From Olsenella_K sp036454645 (GTDB lineage Bacteria > Actinomycetota > Coriobacteriia > Coriobacteriales > Atopobiaceae), in contig JAZHSQ010000010.1 of assembly GCA_036454645.1 (NCBI GenBank), forward strand, positions 1-56,674: a DNA stretch of 56,674 nucleotides. The letters run 5' to 3'. The notes below the pieces were generated by a model that was not told the DNA's origin, did not search any database, and saw only the letters and a program-made list of their open reading frames with translations. Each line of letters begins with the position of its first letter. The first letter of the stretch is position 1. Position numbers and translations under genes: made by a program. Of this stretch, positions 1-8,250 are shown piece after piece.

Positions 1-59
1 AGAGCGCTGTAGGCCTTTCAAACCTGACTTGACAAAACTATGGGAACACCCCTCGTGCC

Positions 60-89
60 GGGGCCCCGGGGACCAGTCCCCGGGGCCCC
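60..89. repeat. Perfect 14-bp inverted repeat (hairpin) upstream of malQ
   Basis: Alternating blocks GGGG-CCCC-GGGG-AC at 60-73 are mirrored exactly at 76-89, leaving only CA between the arms. The arms would form an extremely stable hairpin in RNA or a cruciform in DNA. There is no T-run after it, so it is not a classical intrinsic terminator. It lies 70 bp before the malQ start. It could end an upstream transcript, act in the malQ leader, or be a dispersed palindromic element; sequence alone does not decide. Confidence 0.75.
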
Positions 90-160
90 ACCTCGGAGGG
101 CCGCCCGGACCGGGGCGCCCCGGCGCCAGCCGGGGACGTCCAGACAAGGGAGTGATCCGT

Positions 161-1666
161 GTGCGTGCAAGTGGAGTGCTGATGCCCGTGAGCGCCCTTC
201 CCGGCCCCTACGGCATAGGGTCCTTCGGCCGGGCGGCCTACGACTTCGTCGACTTCCTCGTTCGGACGAGGCAGCGCTACTGGCAGATCCTGCCCCTCAC
301 CACGACGAGCTTCGGCGACTCGCCCTACCAGTCCTTCTCGGCCTTCGCCGGCAACCCCTACTTCATCGACTTCGACGAGCTGCTCGAGGAGGGCCTGCTC
401 GCCGAGGACGACCTCGCCGGCGCCGACTTCGGCGACGACCCCGCCCTCGTGGACTACGGCCGCCTCTTCACGGAGCGCCGGCGGGTGCTCGAGCGCGCGG
501 TGCCGCGCTTCTTCGCCGACCCTCCCGCCGACCTCGACGCCTTCCTCGCCGAGAACGCCTCCTGGCTCGACCCCTACTGCGAGTTCATGGCGGTGAAGGA
601 GGCCTTCGGCCTCAGGGCCTACCACGAGTGGCCGCCCGAGTGCAGGCGGCGCGGCGCGGCGTCCGCGCGGGTGGCCGAGGGGAGGCCGGAGGCCGTGCGC
701 TACCACCGGATGACCCAGTACCTGTTCTTCTCGCAGTGGCGGCGCCTCAAGCGCTACGCAAACGACAACGGCGTGCTCGTGATCGGCGACATCCCAATCT
801 ACGTCTCGCGCGACTCGGTGGAGATGTGGGCCTCCCCCGAGCTCTTCCTCACGGACGCGGCGGGCGACCCCACGTGCGTGGCCGGCACGCCGCCCGACCA
901 GTTCTCCAGCACGGGCCAGTACTGGGGCAACCCCATCTACGACTGGCGGGCCATGGAGGCCGACGGCTTCTCCTGGTGGGTCGAGCGCATGCGCGCGGCG
1001 CTCGGGCTCTACGACGTCGTGAGGATCGACCACTTCCGCGGGTTCGAGTCGTTCTGGGAGGTGCCCTTCGGCTCTGCGACCTCGGCCGCGGGCGGCTGGT
1101 CCAAGGGCCCGGGGACGCGCCTGTTCGAGCGGCTCTCCGCCGAGCTGGGGGAGCTGCCCGTCATCGCGGAGGACCTCGGGTTCCTGACGCCGGAGGTCGT
1201 GCGGATGGTGGAGGAGACGGGCTTCCCGGGCATGAAGGTCCTCCAGTTCGCCTTCGACGGGCGGCACGACTCCTACTACCTGCCGCACCACTATGCGCCC
1301 AACACCGTGGCCTACGTGGGCACGCACGACAACCAGACCGCGCGCGGCTGGTACGAGCGCACGGCGACGCCGCTCCAGCGCGAGCAGGCCGACCGCTACC
1401 TGCACCGCGCGCCGGGCGAGCCGGCCTCGGCCGCCTTCGTGCGCGGGATAGCCGCCAGCCCGAGCGACACGTGCGTCTACTGCATGCAGGACCTCCTCGA
1501 CCTGGGCGACGAGGCGAGGATCAACGTCCCCGCGACGGTGGGCGGCAACTGGCGCTGGCGCCTGCTTCCCGGCGCCGTCACGCGCGAGGTCGAGGAGGGC
1601 CTGGCGCGGCTGACCGAGACCTACTTCAGGGTGCCCGGCGCCCCGGCCCCGGAGCTGCCCCGGTAG
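161..1666 (+). CDS. malQ: 4-alpha-glucanotransferase (amylomaltase, GH77)
   Basis: This cytoplasmic enzyme transfers alpha-1,4-glucan segments between maltodextrins, lengthening them for phosphorylase. The 501-residue product has the GH77 catalytic set: nucleophile Asp290 in VVRIDHFRG, acid/base Glu337 in IAEDLG, and Asp390 in GTHDNQ. The N-terminal block RASGVLMPVSALPGPYGIG is the normal start of the family. I therefore chose the GTG at 161, which has AAGGGAG at 146-152 with 8-nt spacing, although the frame is open back to position 29. The gene is 46 bp from glgP on the same strand, so the two probably form a maltodextrin operon. Length and motifs are those of an intact enzyme. Confidence 0.95.
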   Translation: MRASGVLMPVSALPGPYGIGSFGRAAYDFVDFLVRTRQRYWQILPLTTTSFGDSPYQSFSAFAGNPYFIDFDELLEEGLLAEDDLAGADFGDDPALVDYGRLFTERRRVLERAVPRFFADPPADLDAFLAENASWLDPYCEFMAVKEAFGLRAYHEWPPECRRRGAASARVAEGRPEAVRYHRMTQYLFFSQWRRLKRYANDNGVLVIGDIPIYVSRDSVEMWASPELFLTDAAGDPTCVAGTPPDQFSSTGQYWGNPIYDWRAMEADGFSWWVERMRAALGLYDVVRIDHFRGFESFWEVPFGSATSAAGGWSKGPGTRLFERLSAELGELPVIAEDLGFLTPEVVRMVEETGFPGMKVLQFAFDGRHDSYYLPHHYAPNTVAYVGTHDNQTARGWYERTATPLQREQADRYLHRAPGEPASAAFVRGIAASPSDTCVYCMQDLLDLGDEARINVPATVGGNWRWRLLPGAVTREVEEGLARLTETYFRVPGAPAPELPR

Positions 1667-1712
1667 GGGCCCGGCGGGGCGTCCGCACCGACTTCGACGA
1701 GGAGGGACTTCC

Positions 1713-3983
1713 ATGATCGACCTTGAGGGGAGCGCCCGGGAGGCGTTCGGCAGGGGCCTGGCGGAGCTGGGCGACGACGAGGTCTGCCGTCTTCTGCAGG
1801 ACCTGGTGAGGGAGCGGGCGCGGGAGATGCCCGTCGTGCGGGGCAAGCGGAGGCTCTACTACGTCTCCGCGGAGTTCCTGATCGGCAAGCTGCTCGCCTG
1901 CAACCTCATCAACCTCGGCGTCTACGACGAGGTCAAGGCCCAGCTCGCGATCGCGGGCCACGACCTCGGCCGCGTCGAGGAGAGCGAGGTGGAGCCCGCG
2001 CTCGGCAACGGCGGGCTCGGCAGGCTCGCCGCCTGCTTCCTCGACTCCATCGCCACGCTGGGGCTGCCCGGCGACGGCGTGGGCCTCAACTACCACTACG
2101 GCCTCTTCCGCCAGCGCTTCTCGTACAAGCAGCAGACGGCGGTGCCCGACGAGTGGCTCGGCCGCCAGGACGTCCTGAACGACGAGGGGAGGGGCTTCAC
2201 GGTGAGGTTCGGCGGCTTCTCCGTCACCTCGCACCTCTACTCCATCGACGTGCTGGGCTACGGGCGCGGCTCCAAGGACCGCCTGCGCCTCTTCGACCTG
2301 GAGGGGGTGGACGACTCGCTCGTGCCCTCCGACTCCATTGACTTCGACAAGACCCAGGTGTCGCGCAACCTCACGCTCTTCCTCTACCCGGACGACTCCG
2401 ACGAGGACGGCAGGCTCCTGCGCGTCTACCAGCAGTACTTCATGGTGAGCAACGCGGCGCAGCTCATCGTGGCCGAGGCCCTCGAGCGCGGGAGCCGCCT
2501 CACCGACCTGGACGAGTACGCGGTCGTGCAGATCAACGACACGCACCCCACGATGGTCATCCCCGAGCTCGTGCGCATCCTCGTGGACGAGCACGGCGTC
2601 GACTTCGACGACGCCGTCGCGACCGTGAGCCGCATGGTGGCCTACACCAACCACACCATCCTCGCCGAGGCCCTCGAGAAGTGGCCGCTCGCCTACCTCG
2701 AGCGCGTGGCGCCGCGCGTGGCCCAGATCATCGTGGAGCTCGACGCGCGCGCCAAGGAGCGCTGCGCAGACCCGGCGGTCGCCATCGTCTCGGACGGCGT
2801 GGTCCACATGGCCCACCTCGCCATCCACTACGGCTTCAGCGTGAACGGCGTGGCGGAGCTGCACACGAGGATCCTCGAGCAGACCGAGCTGCACCCGTTC
2901 TTCGAGCTCTACCCCGAGCGGTTCTCCAACAAGACCAATGGCGTCACCTTCCGCCGCTGGCTCATGGCGGCCAACCCCGACCTCACCGGCCTCCTTGACC
3001 GCACGATCGGGACGGGGTGGCACCGGACGGCCGACCTCTCCCCGCTCGCCGCCCACGCCGACGACCTCGCCGTGCTCGAGGGGCTCGCCGGCGCCAAGGA
3101 GGCCGCCAAGGCGCGGATGCGCGACTTCCTCTGGCGGCGCCAGGGCGTGCGCGTCCCCGCCGACGCGGTCATAGACGTGCAGGTCAAGCGCTTCCACGAG
3201 TACAAGCGCCAGCAGATGCTCGCGCTCTACATCATCTGGAAGTACCTCGACATCAAGAACGGCAACCGCCCCGCGCGTCCCATCACGATCGTCTTCGGGG
3301 GCAAGGCGGCTCCCGCCTACACCATCGCCCAGGACGTCATCCACCTGATCGTGACCCTCGGCGCCTGGATCGCCAACGACCCCGCCGTGGCCCCCTACCT
3401 GCAGGTCGTCATGGTCGAGAACTACGACGTGACGGCGGCCGAGCACCTGATCCCGGCGGCCGACGTCTCCGAGCAGATCTCGCTCGCCTCCAAGGAGGCC
3501 TCGGGCACGTCCAACATGAAGTTCATGCTCAACGGCGCGGTGACGCTGTGCACCCTCGACGGCGCCAACGTGGAGATCGCACGCCTCGTGGGGCCGGGCA
3601 ACATCTACACCTTCGGCGCCTCGAGCGAGCGGGTGGAGCGCCTCTACGCGGAGGGCTCCTACGACGCGCACGCCCTCTACCTCAGGCCCGCGACCAAGCT
3701 CCTGGTCGACTTCATCACCAACCCCCAGTTCATGGCGACGGGCTGCCCCGAGAGGCTGCAGCGCCTGCACGACGACATCGCCTGGAAGGACTGGTTCATG
3801 GCCCTGCTCGACCTCGAGGAGTTCATCCGGGTCAAGGAGGACGTCTACGCCGACTACGAGGACCGCGACGCCTGGGTGCGCAAGTCCCTCGCCAACGTGG
3901 CAGCGGCGGGCGCCTTCTCCTCCGACCGCACGATCAGGCAGTACAACGACGACATCTGGCACCTCGTGCCCGACGAGGGCTAG
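1713..3983 (+). CDS. glgP: Glycogen/maltodextrin phosphorylase (GT35)
   Basis: Phosphorolysis of alpha-1,4-glucans to glucose-1-phosphate, with pyridoxal phosphate as cofactor. The 756-residue protein carries the family signature EASGTSNMKFMLNGA with the PLP lysine at residue 603. It also has the N-terminal GNGGLGRLAACFLDS region and KRFHEYKRQ before the cofactor domain. The ATG at 1713 follows GAGGAGGGAC, a strong ribosome site. It sits directly downstream of malQ, the classic pairing in which MalQ makes chains long enough for the phosphorylase. The length is close to the shorter bacterial form, without long regulatory extensions. No defect is seen. Glycogen and maltodextrin use cannot be separated from sequence. 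Confidence 0.95.
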   Translation: MIDLEGSAREAFGRGLAELGDDEVCRLLQDLVRERAREMPVVRGKRRLYYVSAEFLIGKLLACNLINLGVYDEVKAQLAIAGHDLGRVEESEVEPALGNGGLGRLAACFLDSIATLGLPGDGVGLNYHYGLFRQRFSYKQQTAVPDEWLGRQDVLNDEGRGFTVRFGGFSVTSHLYSIDVLGYGRGSKDRLRLFDLEGVDDSLVPSDSIDFDKTQVSRNLTLFLYPDDSDEDGRLLRVYQQYFMVSNAAQLIVAEALERGSRLTDLDEYAVVQINDTHPTMVIPELVRILVDEHGVDFDDAVATVSRMVAYTNHTILAEALEKWPLAYLERVAPRVAQIIVELDARAKERCADPAVAIVSDGVVHMAHLAIHYGFSVNGVAELHTRILEQTELHPFFELYPERFSNKTNGVTFRRWLMAANPDLTGLLDRTIGTGWHRTADLSPLAAHADDLAVLEGLAGAKEAAKARMRDFLWRRQGVRVPADAVIDVQVKRFHEYKRQQMLALYIIWKYLDIKNGNRPARPITIVFGGKAAPAYTIAQDVIHLIVTLGAWIANDPAVAPYLQVVMVENYDVTAAEHLIPAADVSEQISLASKEASGTSNMKFMLNGAVTLCTLDGANVEIARLVGPGNIYTFGASSERVERLYAEGSYDAHALYLRPATKLLVDFITNPQFMATGCPERLQRLHDDIAWKDWFMALLDLEEFIRVKEDVYADYEDRDAWVRKSLANVAAAGAFSSDRTIRQYNDDIWHLVPDEG

Positions 3984-4033
3984 ACGCGCGCGTCGCCTCG
4001 TCCGCGAGGCCTTCCGACGTCCCCCCTTTCGCA

Positions 4034-4067
4034 GCGCCCCCGCCCCCACACCCTGGGGCGGGGGCGC
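4034..4067 (+). terminator. Intrinsic-terminator-like hairpin after glgP
   Basis: GCGCCCCCGCCCC at 4034-4046 pairs perfectly with 4055-4067 (13 bp, 8-nt loop) 50 bp after the glgP stop. It is followed only by a short CCTTT. It probably ends the malQ-glgP transcript. The gap between glgP and the convergent regulator gene also holds the tandem repeat at 4102-4173. Confidence 0.65.
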
Positions 4068-4101
4068 GCCCTTTGGCGCGTCGGGGGAGGGCCTCACGGC
4101 C

Positions 4102-4173
4102 GAGAAGGGCCTGGCTGCCGAGAAGGGACTGGCGGACGAGAAGGGACTGGCGGACGAGAAGGGCCTGGCGGCC
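4102..4173. repeat. Four tandem 18-bp repeats
   Basis: Four head-to-tail units of GAGAAGGGMCTGGCNGMC run at 4102-4119, 4120-4137, 4138-4155 and 4156-4173. Units 2 and 3 are identical. The array fills the space between the glgP terminator and the 3' end of the convergent GntR gene and is in no gene. The 18-bp period is a multiple of three but no credible peptide is encoded. It is prone to copy-number change. Its GAGAAGG core recurs at other gene ends in the window. Confidence 0.85.
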
Positions 4174-4196
4174 GACGCCCCTCCCGCCCGCGGGCG

Positions 4197-4916
4197 TCAG
4201 CGCCTGGAGACGGCGCTGTAGCGGAAGGTGTCGGGGTGGCTCCTGACCTGCGTGAACTCGAACATGATGCCGTCCGAGTTGAACGACTGGCTCTCGATCA
4301 CGGCGACGCAGTTGTAGGGGTCGAGGCGGAGGTACTCCCTGTCCGCGTCGTTCGCGAGCTCGACCGTGATCTGGCGCTTGGAGGTCAGGATCCTCATCTT
4401 GAGCACCTGCTCGAGGTAGCGGTAGATCGAGTCCTCCGCTATGGCGGGCGTGATGCCGGGGACGGCGCTCGCGAGCAGGTAGTCGCGGTCGATCTGGCAG
4501 GCGAAGCCGTCGAGGCTGCGCACGCGCACGATGCGCACGAGCTCGGCGCCCTCCTCGAAGCCGGTGTACTCGGAGAGCCCCCTGCCGCAGGTCAGGCGCT
4601 CGAACTCCCGCACGGTCGTGCTCGGGGCCATGCCGTTCCTGGAGGCGTACTCGCTGAAGGACTGCAGGCCGTCGAGCGAGCCGATGACGTCGCGCGCGGT
4701 CGCGCGCCAGATCACGCGCACGCCCTTGCCGTGCAGCGGCTGGACGTAGCCCTCGTCGGCCAGCATCTGGAGCGCGCGGCGGACGGTGTTGCGCGAGCAG
4801 GAGTAGACGCCGACGAGCTCGTTCTCGGAGGGGAGGAACGACTGGTACGCGTAGGCGCCCTCCCGGATCTTCTCCTTGAGGTCGAGGTAGATGCCCTCGA
4901 ACATCGCCTTCGGCAT
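4197..4916 (-). CDS. GntR/HutC-family transcriptional regulator (TreR-like)
   Basis: A 239-residue regulator. It has an N-terminal winged helix (about residues 5-75, with LPSENELVGVYSCSRNTVRR typical of GntR) followed by a UTRA effector-binding domain. Such proteins usually bind phosphorylated sugars. The ATG at 4916 gives the usual MPKAMFEGIYLDLKEKI opening; the frame is open further upstream but not family-like. The gene diverges from the alpha-glucoside PTS gene. The perfect palindrome CTTGTCTAGACAAG at 5105-5118 next to that gene is the probable operator. A second inverted repeat (4938-4957) lies just upstream of its own start. Likely role: repressor of the PTS/phosphatase genes, induced by a phospho-disaccharide. 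The inducer is inferred. Confidence 0.85.
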   Translation of the reverse strand: MPKAMFEGIYLDLKEKIREGAYAYQSFLPSENELVGVYSCSRNTVRRALQMLADEGYVQPLHGKGVRVIWRATARDVIGSLDGLQSFSEYASRNGMAPSTTVREFERLTCGRGLSEYTGFEEGAELVRIVRVRSLDGFACQIDRDYLLASAVPGITPAIAEDSIYRYLEQVLKMRILTSKRQITVELANDADREYLRLDPYNCVAVIESQSFNSDGIMFEFTQVRSHPDTFRYSAVSRR

Positions 4917-4937
4917 GTTTGCCCCCAAACGTCGCCC

Positions 4938-4957
4938 GCGACCGGACGACCGGTCGC
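4938..4957. promoter_or_regulatory. 8-bp inverted repeat in the leader of the GntR gene
   Basis: GCGACCGG (4938-4945), ACGA, CCGGTCGC (4950-4957). It lies 22 bp upstream of the regulator start at 4916, in its untranslated leader or promoter. It could be an autoregulatory operator or an mRNA hairpin. It differs in sequence from the PTS-side palindrome, so the same protein need not bind both. Confidence 0.4.
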
Positions 4958-5083
4958 CGAACATCACATGTTATACGAACCGGCGCCGCCTTAGGGTGGC
5001 GCTACGAGCGGCGGGAGGGCGGCCCCGGGAGGCGCGGCGCCCTCCCGCGTGCCGACGAGGCGCCCGGCGACCTCCGGACGCGG

Positions 5084-5118
5084 TATGCTAGGCGGTGTGC
5101 TTAGCTTGTCTAGACAAG
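5084..5118 (+). promoter_or_regulatory. Promoter and GntR-type operator of the alpha-glucoside PTS gene
   Basis: A TATGCT -10-like hexamer at 5084-5089 is followed at 5105-5118 by the perfect 14-bp palindrome CTTGTCTAGACAAG. The spacing would place the palindrome just after the transcription start, a blocking position. HutC-subfamily regulators such as TreR commonly bind sites of the form TTGT-N4-ACAA, and the regulator gene is divergent next door. No good -35 is visible. The rest of 4958-5205 shows no gene. Confidence 0.6.
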
Positions 5119-5205
5119 TATATCGCCTGGGCAGCCCCCGCGGCGCACCGTCCGGCGAGCCGTCGCGCTCGCGGGCCGCGCGGGGCGCCGGGGAGGGGGC
5201 GCTCC

Positions 5206-6894
5206 ATGATGCAGCAGATCCAGAGGTTCGGCGGGGCCATGTACGCGCCCGCGATGCTGTTCGCGTTCGCCGGCGTGGTCGTGGGCCTGGGGACCCTCTT
5301 CACGACCGAGGCCATCATGGGGCCGCTCGCCGCCGAGGGCACCGTCTGGCACGACGCGTGGGGCGTGGTCCTCTCCGGCGGCTGGACCGTCTTCAACCAG
5401 CTGACGCTCCTGTTCGCCGTCGCCCTGCCGATCGGGCTGGCGCGCAAGCAGGCCGGGCGCTGCTGCATGGAGGCGCTCGTCTCCTACCTGACCTTCAACT
5501 ACTTCGTGAACGCGATCCTCGCCGCCTGGGGCCCCGCGCTCGGCGTGGACCTCTCCGCCGAGGTGGGCAACGCCTCCGGCCTGGCCATGGTCGGCGGCAT
5601 CAAGACGCTCGACATGGGCATGATGGGCGCGCTCGCCGTCTCCGGCGTGGTGGTCTGGCTCCACAACCGCCTCTTCGACACGGAGCTGCCCGAGTGGCTC
5701 GGGGTCTTCTCGGGCTCCACCTTCGTCTACATGGTCTCGTTCGTGGCGATGCTGCCGTGCGCCGCGCTCGCCGTGCTCGTGTGGCCCAAGGTGCAGGTGG
5801 CCATGCTCGCCCTGCAGGGCGCGATTGCGGGCGCGGGCACCCTCGGCGTCACGGCCTTCGTGTTCCTGGAGCGCGCCCTCATCCCCTTCGGCCTGCACCA
5901 CCTGCTCTACGCGCCGTTCTACTACGACAACGCCGCCGTCGCGGGCGGCATCTACTCCGCCTGGGCCCGCGCGCTGCCCCAGCTCGCGGCCACGACGGCC
6001 CCGCTCAAGGAGGCCGCGCCCTGGGCGGCGCTCACGGCGACGGGCTGGTCCAAGGTCTTCGGCATCCCCGGCATCGCCGCGGCCTTCTACGCCACGGCCT
6101 CGCCGGCGCGCCGCAGGCGCCTGCTCTCGCTGCTCGTGCCGGTGACCCTGACCTCGGTGCTCTGCGGCGTGACCGAGCCGATCGAGTTCACCTTCCTCTT
6201 CGTGGCCCCGCCGCTCTTCCTCGTGCACGCGGCGCTCGCGGCCCTGCTCTCGACCTGCATGAACCTCGTGGGCGTGGTCGGCGTCTTCTCGGGCGGCCTG
6301 ATCGAGATGGCCTCGCTCGACTTCATCCCGCTGGCCGGCTCGCACGGCCTCGAGTACCTCAGGGCGATCCCGGTGGGCCTGGCCTTCACGGGCATCTACT
6401 TCGTGGTGTTCCGCTTCCTGATCCTGCGCTTCGACTTCAGGACCCCGGGACGGGAGGCCGCGGGCGAGACGACCCTCTTCACCAAGGCGCAGTACCGGGC
6501 CGCCCGGGCCGCCCGGGCCGCGCGCGCCGCGGCGGCAGGCGGCGCGCTCGGCGTGGCGTCGCCCGCGGGCGCGGGCACGCCGCCTGCCGCCGGTGCCGTC
6601 GGTGCGGACGGCGGTCCCGCCGCCGGCGGGGCGGACGCCGTCGGCGACCCGAGGCTGGCGCAGGCGAGGCGCATCCTCGGGCTCCTCGGCGGGAGGGAAA
6701 ACGTCGTGGACGCCCTCAGCTGCGTCACGCGCCTGCGCGTCACCGTGCGGGACCCCGCCAAGGTCGCGGACAACGAGGCGTTTCGTGCGGCGGGCGCGAT
6801 GGGCGTGGTGAGGAACGGCAACGCGGTGCAGGTCATCGTGGGCCTCTCCGTCGTCCAGCTGGGAGAGCGGCTCGAGGGGCTGCTCGACGACTAG
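5206..6894 (+). CDS. PTS alpha-glucoside transporter, EIICB subunit (GlvC/AglA type)
   Basis: A membrane permease that imports an alpha-glucoside (maltose-type) sugar while phosphorylating it. Of 562 residues, the first ~430 form the EIIC domain, opening with the family block QRFGGAMYAPAMLFAF and containing GVTEPIEFTFLFVAPPLF. An Ala/Arg/Gly-rich low-complexity linker follows (about residues 425-485). The C-terminal EIIB domain has the phospho-acceptor Cys506 in DALSCVTRLRV. The ATG at 5206 with a GGGGAGGGGG ribosome site fits the family; the frame is open upstream to 5095 but lacks homology. No EIIA domain is fused, so a glucose-type EIIA must act in trans. A HAD phosphatase follows 52 bp later. 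Confidence 0.9.
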   Translation: MMQQIQRFGGAMYAPAMLFAFAGVVVGLGTLFTTEAIMGPLAAEGTVWHDAWGVVLSGGWTVFNQLTLLFAVALPIGLARKQAGRCCMEALVSYLTFNYFVNAILAAWGPALGVDLSAEVGNASGLAMVGGIKTLDMGMMGALAVSGVVVWLHNRLFDTELPEWLGVFSGSTFVYMVSFVAMLPCAALAVLVWPKVQVAMLALQGAIAGAGTLGVTAFVFLERALIPFGLHHLLYAPFYYDNAAVAGGIYSAWARALPQLAATTAPLKEAAPWAALTATGWSKVFGIPGIAAAFYATASPARRRRLLSLLVPVTLTSVLCGVTEPIEFTFLFVAPPLFLVHAALAALLSTCMNLVGVVGVFSGGLIEMASLDFIPLAGSHGLEYLRAIPVGLAFTGIYFVVFRFLILRFDFRTPGREAAGETTLFTKAQYRAARAARAARAAAAGGALGVASPAGAGTPPAAGAVGADGGPAAGGADAVGDPRLAQARRILGLLGGRENVVDALSCVTRLRVTVRDPAKVADNEAFRAAGAMGVVRNGNAVQVIVGLSVVQLGERLEGLLDD

Positions 6895-6946
6895 GCGCGG
6901 CCGGCCGGGCCGGCGACGGGAAGGCACTCTCACGACGGAGGTGGAC

Positions 6947-7777
6947 ATGGCAGGCGGGACGGCGCGCGAGACGCCGCGCGCGACGGTGTTCTTCGACATC
7001 GACGGCACGCTGGGGTGGAACGACCCCGCGTGCCCGGAGGCACTCCCCGAGTGGGAGCGCGGGCTGAGCCCCCGGCCGAGCCCCGCGGTCGCGCGGGCCA
7101 TCCGCTCGCTCGTCTCCTGCGGCAACCTGGCCTTCCTCTGCACCGGCCGCTCGCCCCACGACGTCCACCCGGCCCTTGCCGAGCTGCCCTTCTCCGGCAT
7201 GGTCGCCCTCGCGGGCGCCTACGTCGCCCTCGCGGGCGAGGTCGTGCGCGACCGGCCGATGCCCGCCTCCCTCGTGCGCCATGCGGACCGCCTCCTCGCG
7301 CGCGCCGGCCTCGGCATGGTGCTCGAGGGCGTGGGGGGCAAGGCCGAGGTGCGCGGCGGCACCCGCGGGCCGGCGCCGGGGCGCGCCCTCGGGCTCGACG
7401 AGGCGCTCGGGGAGCTGCGCGGCGACGTCTACAAGCTCGTGGTCCCCACGCAGGCGGCTGAGCTCCTCCTCGCGGACCCCGCGCTGGGCCCCGCCCTCGC
7501 GGCCTCCGCGCTCGAGCTCGGCAACTCCGAGGTGGGCCTCGCCGAGAACTCCAAGCGCGAGGGCGTGCTCGCCGTGCTCGGGCGGCTGGGGGAGCGGGCG
7601 GGGGAGACCTTCGCCTTCGGTGACTCCGAGAACGACCTGTCGCTCTTCTCGGCCGTGGACGTGAGCGTGGCCATGGGCAACGCCACGGGCGCGGTGAAGG
7701 GGCGGGCGGACGTGGTGTGCGGCACCGTCACCGAGGACGGGGTGGCCACGGCGCTCGAGCGGCTCGGGCTCGCGTGA
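6947..7777 (+). CDS. HAD-superfamily (Cof-type) sugar-phosphate phosphatase
   Basis: A 276-residue haloacid-dehalogenase phosphatase. Motif I is FFDIDGTLGW, with a Cof-type cap in the middle (about residues 85-190), then a Lys in SKREGV and motif IV GDSENDLS. Cof-type enzymes hydrolyse sugar phosphates and related metabolites, often broadly. The ATG at 6947 is 5 nt after GGAGG. The gene directly follows the alpha-glucoside PTS gene on the same strand, so it probably shares its regulation. No 6-phospho-alpha-glucosidase is seen nearby. I infer that it may dephosphorylate the imported disaccharide phosphate so that MalQ/GlgP can use it; the substrate is not provable from sequence. Confidence 0.85.
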   Translation: MAGGTARETPRATVFFDIDGTLGWNDPACPEALPEWERGLSPRPSPAVARAIRSLVSCGNLAFLCTGRSPHDVHPALAELPFSGMVALAGAYVALAGEVVRDRPMPASLVRHADRLLARAGLGMVLEGVGGKAEVRGGTRGPAPGRALGLDEALGELRGDVYKLVVPTQAAELLLADPALGPALAASALELGNSEVGLAENSKREGVLAVLGRLGERAGETFAFGDSENDLSLFSAVDVSVAMGNATGAVKGRADVVCGTVTEDGVATALERLGLA

Positions 7778-7907
7778 GGGGCCGCCGGCCGCCGGCGGAG
7801 CCCGCGTCGCCAGGGCCCGCCGATCGCCCGGCGCCGTGCCGTGCCGTCGCGGGCGCGTGGCCCCTCTCTGCCAGGGGGTGACTTTCGCCCGCGAGCGGCG
7901 GGACTTG

Positions 7908-7916
7908 TGCTAGGAT
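7908..7916 (+). promoter_or_regulatory. Extended -10 promoter for the pheST leader
   Basis: TGC-TAGGAT at 7908-7916 matches an extended -10 element; no convincing -35 lies 17 bp upstream. It would start transcription near 7923, at the beginning of the T-box leader. Confidence 0.5.
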
Positions 7917-7922
7917 GCTCGC

Positions 7923-8186
7923 AGGCAACGACGGAGAGGGTTTCGCGTCGCGTGGCCAGGGCACAGAGAGGGGGCTCGCCGGCTGAGAGGCTCCCGCCCG
8001 GGTCGACGGGGGACGTTCACTTCACCAGCCGCGACCTAAAAGCCCCGCCGGGCGAGTAGGGAAGCCGTCCGCCCCACGGAACGGGGCTCAACGAGTGGGC
8101 GCTCGCAAACACATAGCGCGTGGCGTCAATCAAGGTGGTACCGCGGATTCTTCCGTCCTTGGGCTCGGTCCAGGGACGTTTTTTTT
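7923..8186 (+). promoter_or_regulatory. T-box riboswitch (tRNA-Phe responsive) with terminator, upstream of pheS
   Basis: The antiterminator T-box AAGGTGGTACCGCGG is at 8132-8146. An intrinsic terminator follows: 9-bp stem 8154-8162/8170-8178, then eight T residues at 8179-8186. Upstream sequence (about 7923-8100) can hold Stem I. Two TTC triplets at 8016-8018 and 8021-8023 are candidate phenylalanine specifiers, but the fold was not computed. Uncharged tRNA-Phe should stabilise the antiterminator and allow read-through into pheS-pheT. The leader occupies most of the 473-bp gap 7778-8250. The 3' boundary is firm and the 5' boundary approximate. Confidence 0.92.
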
Positions 8187-8250
8187 GTGCCTGGGCGGTC
8201 TTTCGGGGGCCGGCGCGCCGGCCCCGACGAATGCTCGAAAGGGGTTTCAC

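Noticed and set aside
29..34. TTGACA before malQ as a -35 box
   Set aside because: No -10 lies at 16-18 bp; the matching position is GC-rich.
38..1846. Long open frames antisense to malQ (and similar ones antisense to glgP, pheT, the ATPase and others)
   Set aside because: They follow from third-position GC bias, encode Arg/His/Gly/Val-rich sequence without domains, and oppose genes with full catalytic motifs.
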